A stretch of DNA of 64,000 nt from NCBI RefSeq assembly GCF_012985205.1, contig NZ_JABEKS010000001.1:2356001-2420000 (forward strand), given 5' to 3'. Below the pieces are notes generated by a model. It did not search any database. It had not been told where the DNA came from and was given only the letters and a program-made list of their open reading frames with translations. This DNA is from Planctomonas sp. JC2975 (GTDB lineage Bacteria; Actinomycetota; Actinomycetes; Actinomycetales; Microbacteriaceae). Below, piece after piece: positions 53,545 through 61,546 of this stretch (the stretch's first letter is position 1; every line of letters starts with the position of its first letter). A program made the position numbers and the translations under genes.

Positions 53545-54138
53545 ATGAGTCTCGAACCCCCTCCCGCCCGAGCACCCTGGTACGAAATGGTCGAGCATGC
53601 GGGGGAGCGTTTCCTTTTCGCGAGCCGTTGGCTGCTGGCTCCGCTCTATGTGGGACTCGTCGTCGCGCTGGTCGCGATCGCCATCAAGTTCTTCCAGGAG
53701 CTGTGGCATCTCACGACCCACATCATCGATTCGACGGGAGACGACATCGTGCTGAGCGTGCTCGCGCTCCTCGATCTCGGCCTTCTCGCCAACCTGGTGC
53801 TCATCGTGATCTTCGCCGGATACGAGAACTTCGTGTCCAAGATCGCCGCAGCCCGCAAGTCGGAGGACCGGCCGCACTGGATGGGCCACGTGGATTTCTC
53901 CGGCCTGAAGATGAAACTCATCGGATCGATCGTGGCGATCTCCGCGATCGGACTGCTGGCCGACTTCACGGGCCTCACCAAGAAGGATCACATCGACACG
54001 AATGAGTTGATGTGGCGCGTGGTGCTGCACCTGACGTTCGTCGTCTCCGGCCTGCTCTTCGCAGTCATGGACTGGGTGGGCGAGCGGCGCATGCTCCTCA
54101 CGAAGCAGACGCACGGACATGCCGACGAGAGCGAGTAG
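53545..54138 (+). CDS. YqhA-family (UPF0114) membrane protein
   Basis: A 197-residue protein with about four helices. ASRWLLAPLYVGLVVALVAI and SGLKMKLIGSIVAISAIGLL are UPF0114/YqhA signatures. A GGAG box precedes the ATG. Function unknown; present in many bacteria. Confidence 0.9.
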   Translation: MSLEPPPARAPWYEMVEHAGERFLFASRWLLAPLYVGLVVALVAIAIKFFQELWHLTTHIIDSTGDDIVLSVLALLDLGLLANLVLIVIFAGYENFVSKIAAARKSEDRPHWMGHVDFSGLKMKLIGSIVAISAIGLLADFTGLTKKDHIDTNELMWRVVLHLTFVVSGLLFAVMDWVGERRMLLTKQTHGHADESE

Positions 54139-54161
54139 CTGCGACTCTTCGATAGCGGGGC

Positions 54162-54569
54162 TCAACGAGACGAATCGGATGCGCCGACCCCGGTTTCCGC
54201 CGGCGGCTGATGCTCGATGAGACCGACGAGATTGCCCTCGGAGTCGCGGAGGAGCGCGTGCCACTCGACGGTGCCCGGTGGACCGGCCGCGGCATCCACT
54301 CTCGCGAAGAACACGTGCGGCTCTCTGACGATCACCGCTCCCTGCGCCCGTAGCCGCTCGGTCGTGGCATGGATGTCGCGCGCCTTCACGTAGAACAGCG
54401 ATGTGGAAGGGGCGTTCCGGTCGAGCACGAGGCGCACCCCCTCGAGCTGGAAGTAGACGGGCCCTTCCGCCGCGACCCGGTACACCGGCGCTGTGCCGGT
54501 GAACGATTCGTAGAACGCCGTCGCTCTGGCGAGGTCGTCGACGTGCAGCAGAATCTGACCGATCTCCAT
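54162..54569 (-). CDS. VOC-superfamily protein
   Basis: A 135-residue glyoxalase-fold protein (GQILLHVDDLARATAFYESFTG ... LLRDSEGNLVGLIEHQP). GGAGAG precedes the ATG at 54569. It ends 23 bp from the convergent YqhA gene. Ligand unknown. Confidence 0.88.
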   Translation of the reverse strand: MEIGQILLHVDDLARATAFYESFTGTAPVYRVAAEGPVYFQLEGVRLVLDRNAPSTSLFYVKARDIHATTERLRAQGAVIVREPHVFFARVDAAAGPPGTVEWHALLRDSEGNLVGLIEHQPPAETGVGASDSSR

Positions 54570-54741
54570 ATCGCTCTCCTCGTTGCGCTCAGTATGTCGT
54601 CGTGCCCGGAGCGCGGGTTTCGACATGCGACCCGTGATCGGTCGATGCGCCTGTCGGTACGTTGCGAGCCGAGATCGCGCGGCCGTGACTGACTCGTGTT
54701 GAACGCGGAGATCGCTCTGCCAGCATGTCGGGCATTCGACG

Positions 54742-55578
54742 TTACGGGACGTCCACGCCCAGGATGATGTCGGGAGACCCACCTGCTTCGAGTGTGATCG
54801 GCTGGGGTCGCACGATCGGTGTGCCGTCGAGGGATTCGGCCACAACGAAGTACTTACCCGCGTCGACGGTGCACGAGAAGGTTCCGTCGGCTGCGGTTCG
54901 GACCTCGCGGACAGGTGTTCCCGATACGGCCTGTTCGCCATCACTGCGTCGGTAGATGGCGACGATGCCCACGGCAGGTCGTGGCGTCGGCTGTGTTCCA
55001 TCCGCGGCGACGGGTCCGCCGAATTGCAGGATCGATCCGCTGATCGTTCCTGGTTCGTGGCCCGGGATGAGTTGTTCCAGTTCGGGGACGAGATTGCTTC
55101 GGGCGATGGAGGGACGGACCAGGCCGCCGTTGCTGGCTGTTTCGCATCCGCTCGTCCAGTAGCGCACGCGGATGTGCTGAGTGGAGTCCCAGTAGTAAAC
55201 GTCCAGGTGCGAGGCGTCATCCATCGGGCAATTGACGACGCCGAGGTTCGGCAGTTGTGCTGCCGCATTCGTGTCTGCCGCCAGCCGCGCTGCCTTGGCC
55301 CCGGCCAGCCTCGCGGTACCGGAGAGACGCCCGGCCGGGGACTCAGCGGAACCGTTCATCCCGTTGTACCGGCACAACAAGGCGTGCACTGGGCTGAACG
55401 GAACCAACCTCAGCTGTGACTCCGGAAGCCCTGAGTAGCCGGGCGCCTCCGGCGGCTCACCGGGACAGGTCGAGGGAACCGGAGCCGCCCGAGATGCGAT
55501 AGACGCGTTAGTGATCAGACCGCCGGCAACGACAACGGCCAGAACGCACACCACTGTCAACCATGGCCCGCGCCGCAT
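54742..55578 (-). CDS. secreted protein with C-terminal carboxypeptidase-regulatory-like fold, function unknown
   Basis: A 278-residue protein with a Sec-type signal peptide (residues 1-30, WLTVVCVLAVVVAGGLITNA). The middle region has several cysteines likely paired outside the cell. Residues about 190-275 (GTISGSILQFGG ... VREVRTAADGTFSCTVDAGKYFVVAESL) look like a small beta-sandwich of the carboxypeptidase-regulatory type. TAGCCT lies 6 nt before the ATG (leaderless). Not recognised further. Confidence 0.72.
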   Translation of the reverse strand: MRRGPWLTVVCVLAVVVAGGLITNASIASRAAPVPSTCPGEPPEAPGYSGLPESQLRLVPFSPVHALLCRYNGMNGSAESPAGRLSGTARLAGAKAARLAADTNAAAQLPNLGVVNCPMDDASHLDVYYWDSTQHIRVRYWTSGCETASNGGLVRPSIARSNLVPELEQLIPGHEPGTISGSILQFGGPVAADGTQPTPRPAVGIVAIYRRSDGEQAVSGTPVREVRTAADGTFSCTVDAGKYFVVAESLDGTPIVRPQPITLEAGGSPDIILGVDVP

Positions 55579-55754
55579 AATCGCAGGCTAACGACGCACA
55601 TCATCGATGGCGGTCACGATCACACAACAAGACTGCGTCGAGTCGTCGTCCGCCGTTCCCGCACTTCTTGTCCAAAGGAGAGTTTCGCGGCCATCCGTCA
55701 CGGAACTGGCCGTGTTCCGGAGGCCGCACGCACGGTGGGAGCAGAATCGGTCGG

Positions 55755-56267
55755 GTGGATTCGGCAGTGAGCATTCGGGATGCGCAGCAGGACGACTGGC
55801 CCGCCATTTGGCGGATCATCCGGGAGGTCGCTGCCGCCCAGGGGACGTTCGCGATGGATGCCGCGCCCGAGGAGCACAGCGCACGTTCCGACTGGATGAC
55901 CAGGGCGCCGGGGCGCGTCGTGGTGGCGGTGGCGGACGACGTCGTCGTGGGCACCGCGAACATGTACGCGAACCGTCGGAACCAGGGATCCCACGTCGCA
56001 TCCGGTTCGTTCATGGTGGCAACGGCGTCGCGCGGTCGAGGAGCCGGCCGCGCACTCGTGCGGGACATGATCCACTGGGCCGAGGAGCGGGGCTTCGCCG
56101 GCATCCAGTTCAACGCCGTCGTGCGGACGAACGTCTCGGCGATCCGGCTCTACACCTCAGAGGGCTTCCGCATCATCGGCTCCGCCCCTGGCGCCTTCGA
56201 GCATCCTGAGCACGGTCGCGTCGATCTGCTCATCATGTGGCGGGACCTCGAATCATCCGTGAGCTAG
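55755..56267 (+). CDS. GNAT-family N-acetyltransferase
   Basis: A 170-residue GNAT protein with motif A GSFMVATASRGRGAGRALVRDMI and motif B NVSAIRLYTSEGFRIIG. GTG at 55755 has CAGAAT 7 nt before it (leaderless); a GTG at 55767 is an alternative. The group includes phosphinothricin-type acetyltransferases; substrate unknown. Confidence 0.88.
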   Translation: MDSAVSIRDAQQDDWPAIWRIIREVAAAQGTFAMDAAPEEHSARSDWMTRAPGRVVVAVADDVVVGTANMYANRRNQGSHVASGSFMVATASRGRGAGRALVRDMIHWAEERGFAGIQFNAVVRTNVSAIRLYTSEGFRIIGSAPGAFEHPEHGRVDLLIMWRDLESSVS

Positions 56268-56318
56268 CGCGTCAGCGGGCCACTCGGTGGCGACGGCACG
56301 CTCCGCCAGGCGCCCGCC

Positions 56319-57185
56319 TCATGCGTACACCCGGATGAGCTCGCAGATCGTAGGGACGATGCTCGGGATCGGGATGCCGGAGGCCAGCATCGCGAGCAGC
56401 TGTCGGAGGTTCAGGATGCGTGCATGCTCACGCCAGTCGCCGTGCAGCGGGCGCACCTCGGCGTACGCGTCGAAGAAGCACTCGGGAACGCCCCCTGAGC
56501 AGAGCATGTGCGCGACGTCGATCTCGGCCCACGTGTAGCTCACGGCGGGATCGAGGAACGCCGGTTGTCCCGTGCTGTCGGCGATCACGTTGTTGCGCCA
56601 CATGTCCCCATGGGTGAGGCAGGCGCCCGTGTCGGGGACCAACTCGGGAAGTCGCGCGCACATCCGCTCGATGCCGCTGCGGTCGGCAGCGTCGAGTGCG
56701 GCTTCGACCCGCGGTTCGCCGAGATAGCGCAGTACGCGATTCTCGGCGAAGAAGCGATGCCCGTCCGAGGTCCACGGGTTGCGCTGCGGGAGGAGGCCGA
56801 GCCAGCCATCGCGCTCCCATCCGAAGAGGTCGTGCGACGTGGAGCTGTGCATGCGGGCGGCGTGGTGGCCCGCGCTGCGCCAGAATTCGTCAGTCTGCGG
56901 CAGCTCCAGATCGAGCGCCTCAAGCACGATCGATCGCGGACCGACCGCGATCACCCGCGGTGTCCTGAGACCGCCGAGTTCGGCGAGCACCTCCAGGCCC
57001 TCGGCTTCCGCGGCGAACAGCTCGGCACTGTCGCGCGATGACGCCTTGACGACGACCTGCTGACCGTCGTCGAGGTCGCACAGCCAGACCGGGCTCGCGA
57101 ACCCTCCCGTGAGGGAGCGCCGTCGCCGTACGGTTCGGTCTCCGGGCACGAAGTCGGGAGACCACTCGACCTCGGGCACTCGCAC
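56319..57185 (-). CDS. fructosamine-kinase / aminoglycoside-phosphotransferase-like kinase
   Basis: A 288-residue small-molecule kinase. VVVKASS holds the ATP-binding Lys, LTHGDMWRNNVI is the catalytic loop and AFLDPAVSYTWAEIDVA carries the metal-binding Asp, a combination typical of fructosamine-3-kinase-like proteins, which phosphorylate and release sugars from glycated proteins. Start is GTG at 57185 after GGAGAGG. Could also be an antibiotic kinase relative. Confidence 0.88.
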   Translation of the reverse strand: MRVPEVEWSPDFVPGDRTVRRRRSLTGGFASPVWLCDLDDGQQVVVKASSRDSAELFAAEAEGLEVLAELGGLRTPRVIAVGPRSIVLEALDLELPQTDEFWRSAGHHAARMHSSTSHDLFGWERDGWLGLLPQRNPWTSDGHRFFAENRVLRYLGEPRVEAALDAADRSGIERMCARLPELVPDTGACLTHGDMWRNNVIADSTGQPAFLDPAVSYTWAEIDVAHMLCSGGVPECFFDAYAEVRPLHGDWREHARILNLRQLLAMLASGIPIPSIVPTICELIRVYA

Positions 57186-57283
57186 TCCTCTCCGCTATTT
57201 GTTGCAGAACACTACAAAAGCTCGAACACCGGGTCAAGGCTTGGCGGCGGCCTGGGCGGCTGACACGCCCTAGGCTGGCGCGC

Positions 57284-57973
57284 ATGACAGGACGGGAGCA
57301 CGAGGCGTCCGACGGAACAGCGACCCCTGGGCGGACTTGGGCGCGCGGAGACGTCGTCGTGCTGCGCAATGTGAAGGATGCAGATCCCGGCCACCACGAA
57401 CCCCACGTCGGCTACGCGCACACGGCGCGCGTCATCGCCGATGGCGACCTGGTCGTTCTGTACCAGCCGCCGAAGACTCTGCACATGGAGCGGAGCGGCG
57501 AGCGCGGCGGCCCGCGCGGACGCAACATGGTGCGCGGCGGATGGGACGGCTCTCACTCCGAGCGGGAGTGGCGCGGCGATGGTGTGGTCTACCTGCATCG
57601 GCCGTCGGAGCCCTGGTCGGTCTGGCGCTGGGTGGATGCCGACGGCGTCTGGTCGACTCACTTCTACGTCAACTTCGAGCGTCCTTGGCGCCGCACCCGG
57701 CTCGGCTTCGACACCGACGACTGGGTGCTCGACCTCATCGTCACCGGACCGGAGCACGACGTGACGGTGAAGGATGCCGACGAACTCGAGTGGTGCGTCG
57801 CCGCCGGTACGATCTCCGCCGAGCAGGCGGAGCTGGCGCGGCGCTCCGCGGAGGAGATGACCGAGGTCGCAGCACGCGGCGGCTGGCCCTTCGACGCCGA
57901 CTGGTCGGCGTGGCTTCCGGATGCGAGGTGGAGCGCAGAGCCGCTGCCGACCGGCTGGGCGGACATCGAATGA
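57284..57973 (+). CDS. DUF402-domain protein (FomD/nucleoside-diphosphatase-like)
   Basis: A 229-residue protein. WRWVDADGVWSTHFYVNFERPWRRTRLGFDTDDWVLDLIVTG is the DUF402 core with conserved Asp and Tyr residues that bind metal in FomD/Ntdp relatives, which hydrolyse nucleoside diphosphates or CMP-linked intermediates. TAGGCT lies 7 nt before the ATG (leaderless). Its TGA overlaps the ATG of the mini-ORF at 57970. Confidence 0.88.
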   Translation: MTGREHEASDGTATPGRTWARGDVVVLRNVKDADPGHHEPHVGYAHTARVIADGDLVVLYQPPKTLHMERSGERGGPRGRNMVRGGWDGSHSEREWRGDGVVYLHRPSEPWSVWRWVDADGVWSTHFYVNFERPWRRTRLGFDTDDWVLDLIVTGPEHDVTVKDADELEWCVAAGTISAEQAELARRSAEEMTEVAARGGWPFDADWSAWLPDARWSAEPLPTGWADIE

Positions 57974-58012
57974 GCGGACCCGGAATGAGCAGACCGGGAA
58001 TGAGCGAGATGG
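57968..58012 (+). repeat. three tandem 15-bp repeats
   Basis: Three copies of GAATGAGCrGACCsG-like 15-mers (57968-57982, 57983-57997, 57998-58012); each holds ATGAGC. In frame they encode the GMSxP repeats of the mini-ORF. Confidence 0.8.
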
Positions 58013-58029
58013 AGCGTGAGGCGCAGTGA
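57970..58029 (+). CDS. 19-codon mini-ORF bridging two genes
   Basis: Codes for MSGPGMSRPGMSEMEREAQ. Its ATG overlaps the stop of the DUF402 gene (ATGA) and its own TGA overlaps the GTG start of the next gene (GTGA), so ribosomes could pass through all three by re-initiation. The internal 15-bp tandem repeats make its length easy to change by slippage. Whether the peptide is used or the ORF only couples translation is unknown. Confidence 0.55.
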   Translation: MSGPGMSRPGMSEMEREAQ

Positions 58030-58415
58030 GCGAACCGGTGCGACGCGTGCACGTCGAGCAGTTGCTGCCACGCAACCAGTACCTGGTGACGAACGCGGTG
58101 GTGGCATCCGCGCTGCGTGACGGACGCTGGGTCGACGGCGAGCTCGGGTTGACCGAGGAGTGGCTGGTGTTCGCGTCGGGGGATCCGCACGACGCGCCGG
58201 ACTTCGTGCTGCTCGACGGCGATGTGGACGCAGACGTCAGCGAGGGTGCGGGTACCGCCATCGTCACGATCACGGTGTCGACAACGGCGCACCGGTACCG
58301 CGCGGATGCCGCAGAGGTCGCGCCGCTCGTCGACGCGCTGCGGCGGTTGCGCGCCGACCCGCCCGCCAGCACCCACGTCTGGCGAACGGACGCCGGCGCG
58401 GATCCCACGCCCTGA
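58026..58415 (+). CDS. conserved-looking protein of unknown function
   Basis: A 129-residue, acidic, all-beta-looking protein (VEQLLPRNQYLVTNAVVASAL ... TAIVTITVSTTAHRYRADAAEVAPLVDALRRL). No membrane segments and no recognised motif; the strand pattern followed by a C-terminal helix recalls a PH-like domain. It is coupled through the mini-ORF to the DUF402 gene. Confidence 0.7.
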   Translation: MSEPVRRVHVEQLLPRNQYLVTNAVVASALRDGRWVDGELGLTEEWLVFASGDPHDAPDFVLLDGDVDADVSEGAGTAIVTITVSTTAHRYRADAAEVAPLVDALRRLRADPPASTHVWRTDAGADPTP

Positions 58416-58433
58416 GGGCTGTAACGTCGAGTG

Positions 58434-59339
58434 GTGACGGATGGCGCAGCGACCGGGGCGGGCAGCACCACCACCCACTCACGCTACGCGGCGCTCGTCG
58501 TCGCGGGGCTCGTGTTCCAGGAGGTCGGGGCGTCCGTCGCCGTGCTGCTCTTCCCGCAGGTGGGCGCGCTCGGCATGGTGTTCCTGCGCGTGCTGTTCTC
58601 GGCGGTGATCCTGCTGCCGATCGCGCGGCCGTCGCTGCGAGGCGTCCGCGGCACGTCGTGGCTGACGGTCATCGGATTCGGTCTCGTGCTGGCGCTGATG
58701 AACGGACTGTTCTATCTATCGCTTGACCGGATCCCGCTCGGCGCGGCCGTGACGATCGAGGTGCTAGGACCCCTCGTGCTGTCCGTCGTGGCCGCGCGCC
58801 GGGCGATCGCCTGGCTCTGGGCCGGCCTCGCGGCGGTAGGAGTCGCGCTGCTCGGCGAGGGCAGCTTCGGCGACCTCGACCCCATCGGCGTTCTGCTCGC
58901 GGCGGGCGCCGGCGCGGCCTGGGCGGGATACATCCTGCTGTCGCGGCAGACGGGTCGCCGGTTCGCGAAGCTCGACGGCCTGGCCCTGGCGATGCTCATC
59001 GGTGCCATCGCGGCCGCTCCTTTCGGGATCGTGTCGGCCGGATCCGCGCTGCTGCGCCCCGAGGTACTGCTGCTCGGTGCCGCTGTCGCGCTGCTGTCGT
59101 CGACCATCCCGTACGGGCTGGAGCTGCTGGCGCTGCGGAGGCTGCATCCCTCGGCGTTCGCCATTCTGCTCAGCCTCGCTCCTGCCATCGCGGCACTGGC
59201 GGGCCTCGCACTGCTGCACCAGACGTTCACCTGGGTGGGTGTGATCGCTGTCGTGCTCGTGGTCTCCGCGAGCATCGGTGCGGTCTGGTCGGCACGCGCC
59301 CATGAGCCGGCGCCGGAGGCGCCTGACGAAATGGGCTGA
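58434..59339 (+). CDS. EamA/RhtA-type metabolite exporter
   Basis: A 301-residue transporter with ten helices in two EamA repeats (about residues 15-145 and 150-285). EVLGPLVLSVVAARR is the EamA hinge, and SSTIPYGLELLALRRL matches RhtA-type threonine/homoserine exporters. TAACGT lies 6 nt before the GTG at 58434, which favours it over GTG 58431 (leaderless). Probably exports an amino acid or purine-like metabolite. Confidence 0.88.
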   Translation: MTDGAATGAGSTTTHSRYAALVVAGLVFQEVGASVAVLLFPQVGALGMVFLRVLFSAVILLPIARPSLRGVRGTSWLTVIGFGLVLALMNGLFYLSLDRIPLGAAVTIEVLGPLVLSVVAARRAIAWLWAGLAAVGVALLGEGSFGDLDPIGVLLAAGAGAAWAGYILLSRQTGRRFAKLDGLALAMLIGAIAAAPFGIVSAGSALLRPEVLLLGAAVALLSSTIPYGLELLALRRLHPSAFAILLSLAPAIAALAGLALLHQTFTWVGVIAVVLVVSASIGAVWSARAHEPAPEAPDEMG

Positions 59340-59381
59340 GCTCGCTCGGCGAGGATCCGCTGCAGCGCTAGGCGGTTCCAG

Positions 59382-59948
59382 TCACCGCTTCGACGCCCGG
59401 ACCCAGGCCTTGAGACGTTCGTACTCGGCGTCAACGTGCTCCACGACGGCGGGCGCCGTGCCGGCCCGGTTGCCCAGGTTGAGGGCGATGAGGCGGGTGC
59501 TGTGCTCGCGGCCGGCGGCATCCGTCCATTCCAGCGACGGCTTGTTCGTCGCCCTCCGGATGCCCGCCCTCGGCACCGTCGTCGTCACCAGAAGCCCGCG
59601 CACGGTGGCGGCATCGGGGGCGAGAGTGACGGAGACCGTCTGACCGCGCACCGCAACCACCACGCCGTAGGCCACCAGCAGCACGCCGAGGACCGCCAGA
59701 AGCCAGACCGTGCCCGACGAGAATCCGAGGACGAATCCGACCACGACGAGGAACACTCCGATGACGGCGACGAACAGCCCGCCAACGAGGTAGCCGCGCC
59801 GCGTCACCGGGAGCGGCCGCAGCACGATGGAATCGGATGCGGATGCGGGTGCCGCGCCCGAACGGGACTCGGCATCGGAGCCGGACTCGGCGCGGGCGTC
59901 GGCCGCATCGTCATCTGACGACGAGTGGGACGAGGGCGGAACGGGCAC
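59382..59948 (-). CDS. membrane protein with PH-like C-terminal domain, function unknown
   Basis: A 188-residue protein: a Ser/Asp/Ala-rich cytoplasmic tail (1-45), two helices (about 52-76 and 80-98), then an all-beta region (VSVTLAPDAATVRGLLVTTTVPRAGI...) of the kind found in actinobacterial PH-domain membrane proteins (DUF3093-like). Not assigned with certainty. Confidence 0.72.
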   Translation of the reverse strand: MPVPPSSHSSSDDDAADARAESGSDAESRSGAAPASASDSIVLRPLPVTRRGYLVGGLFVAVIGVFLVVVGFVLGFSSGTVWLLAVLGVLLVAYGVVVAVRGQTVSVTLAPDAATVRGLLVTTTVPRAGIRRATNKPSLEWTDAAGREHSTRLIALNLGNRAGTAPAVVEHVDAEYERLKAWVRASKR

Positions 59949-59989
59949 AGCAGCACGCTACCGCGTGCCGGCTGACGACCCGCACCCCA

Positions 59990-60051
59990 TCGAAAGTGCA
60001 CGTTTCCGGTCGCGAGGGCACGCCTCCGGTCGCGAAAGCGCACGCCTCCGG
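59990..60051. repeat. three tandem imperfect repeats of 20-22 bp
   Basis: Units at 59990-60009, 60010-60029 and 60030-60051 share TCGcGArrGCACGccTCCGG. They lie between two minus-strand genes, 42 bp before the start of the 59948 gene. Confidence 0.75.
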
Positions 60052-60069
60052 CTGCGGAGATGCAGACGC

Positions 60070-60522
60070 TCACAGCACGACACCGGCGACCAGCACCAGC
60101 ACGAACCCGGCGACGACGACAGCGACGCGTGCGTAATGGAGGCCATCCCAGCGACGGAACTGCTCGCGCCAGTCGGCCGGGTGCTCCTGCGCGGTCCAGG
60201 TCTTGCTGCGGTTGTTGATCGGCACCAGCAACGTGATGGACATGATGACGCTCACGGCGAGCAGCGCAGCGCCGACCAGCGCCGAAGCAGCAGCCGCCGT
60301 GCCCCACGTGAAGACGGCGAGGAGGACCGCGAAGATGAGCGATCCGAAGTACCAGAACGGCATCGCCCGGCCAAGCATCCTGCCGCCGTGCGCACGGGCG
60401 TCGATCGACGGTCCGATGGGCAACGCGGTCATGATCGGGTTGAAGACGAAGGCCACGGCGAACTCCACGCCGGCCATGAGGCCGACGACGGTTCCGGTGA
60501 TGACGGCGAGGGCGGGAATCAT
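60070..60522 (-). CDS. DUF1772 (anthrone-oxygenase-like) membrane protein
   Basis: A 150-residue protein with four helices; GTVVGLMAGVEFAVAFVFNPIM and the LLVPINNRSKTW ... WREQFRRWDGLHYARVAV motifs match DUF1772. Members are small integral membrane oxygenases or of unknown role. GAGAGGAA precedes the ATG. It is divergent from a TetR gene with two palindromic sites between. Confidence 0.87.
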   Translation of the reverse strand: MIPALAVITGTVVGLMAGVEFAVAFVFNPIMTALPIGPSIDARAHGGRMLGRAMPFWYFGSLIFAVLLAVFTWGTAAAASALVGAALLAVSVIMSITLLVPINNRSKTWTAQEHPADWREQFRRWDGLHYARVAVVVAGFVLVLVAGVVL

Positions 60523-60541
60523 GGAGTGTTCCTCTCGAATC

Positions 60542-60570
60542 TAGCGACGCTATATTTCCTAGCGGTGCTA
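60542..60570. promoter_or_regulatory. twin palindromes TAGCG-n-CGCTA, TetR-type operator
   Basis: TAGCGACGCTA (60542-60552, perfect) and TAGCGGTGCTA (60560-60570, 4-bp arms) lie 18 bp apart, start to start. They sit 20-48 bp before the DUF1772 start and are the likely sites for the divergent TetR protein. Confidence 0.7.
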
Positions 60571-60752
60571 ATGTAGACCTCGGGCCCTCGGATCCGCAAG
60601 AGCCGGTTGCGGCCGAGGCGTGAGCACAGATCGCGGAACCACGAAACGGTGGCACGGATCCGGGCGGAGATCCGCGGTCGCGGATCAGCGCAAGATCCGC
60701 ACCCCGCCTGCGAATGGGCGATCGGTGACCGAAGGATGAGTGAGGGAGTGCA

Positions 60753-61316
60753 ATGGCCGACACCACGGCTCGTCAGCAGCGCAGCGACGAACGGCGGCGG
60801 AGCATTCTGGATGCAGCGCGAGAGCGAGCGGATGCCGACGGCTGGTCCGCTGTCACCACCCGGCATCTCGCCGATGCCATCGGCTACACGCAGCCGGTGC
60901 TGTACGGGCACTTCCCCGGCGGCAAGAACGAGATCATGCTGACCGTCGCACTCGAGGGATTCGTCGAGTTCACCGATCACTGCCGCTCCGCTGTTGGACG
61001 CAAAACCGGACGCCGTGCCGTCGAGGCCATCGCCACCGCCTATCTGGAGTTCGCGACGGCGCATCCTGCGGTGTACGAGGCAATGTTCCAGCTGCCGATC
61101 GACACCAGATTCGCCAGCGACGACACGGTCTCCGAGCTGCGCGACGCGTTCGATGTGCTCGCGCAGACGCTCGGCGATACCGGCGGCGCGCAGACCGAGG
61201 TGTTCTGGGGCGCCCTGCACGGAATGGGACAGCTGGAGCTCGCCGGCCGGATGCGGCCAGAGCACCGTGCCCAACGCATCCGCGAGCTCGGCGCCCGCTT
61301 CGGCGGCACGCCGTAG
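60753..61316 (+). CDS. TetR-family regulator
   Basis: A 187-residue regulator; HTH ITRHLADAIG-like segment (TTRHLADAIGYTQPVLYGHFPGGKNEI) at residues about 25-65 and a WHG/TetR_C-like ligand domain ending in FWGALHGMGQLELAGRM. GAGGGAG precedes the ATG. It faces the DUF1772 gene across twin operators and probably controls it. Confidence 0.9.
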   Translation: MADTTARQQRSDERRRSILDAARERADADGWSAVTTRHLADAIGYTQPVLYGHFPGGKNEIMLTVALEGFVEFTDHCRSAVGRKTGRRAVEAIATAYLEFATAHPAVYEAMFQLPIDTRFASDDTVSELRDAFDVLAQTLGDTGGAQTEVFWGALHGMGQLELAGRMRPEHRAQRIRELGARFGGTP

Positions 61317-61546
61317 CGCCACTCCTGCCGCGGTCACCGCAACGTGCCCTTCTGCCGGTCGAGAGCGTCGCCCACTCCGGGCGAAGTACTCGCACGACGC
61401 CGAGCGGCGCGAATCCGGCGGCTTAGCGTCGTCGAGGGGCCGGTCTACGCCGATGGCCCTTCCATCCACCCGGACAGAGAGCACTGGATCACGCGAACCG
61501 TCTACGCCGGCGCATGCCGCGTCACCCCGAACCCTAGGAGGCCCTC

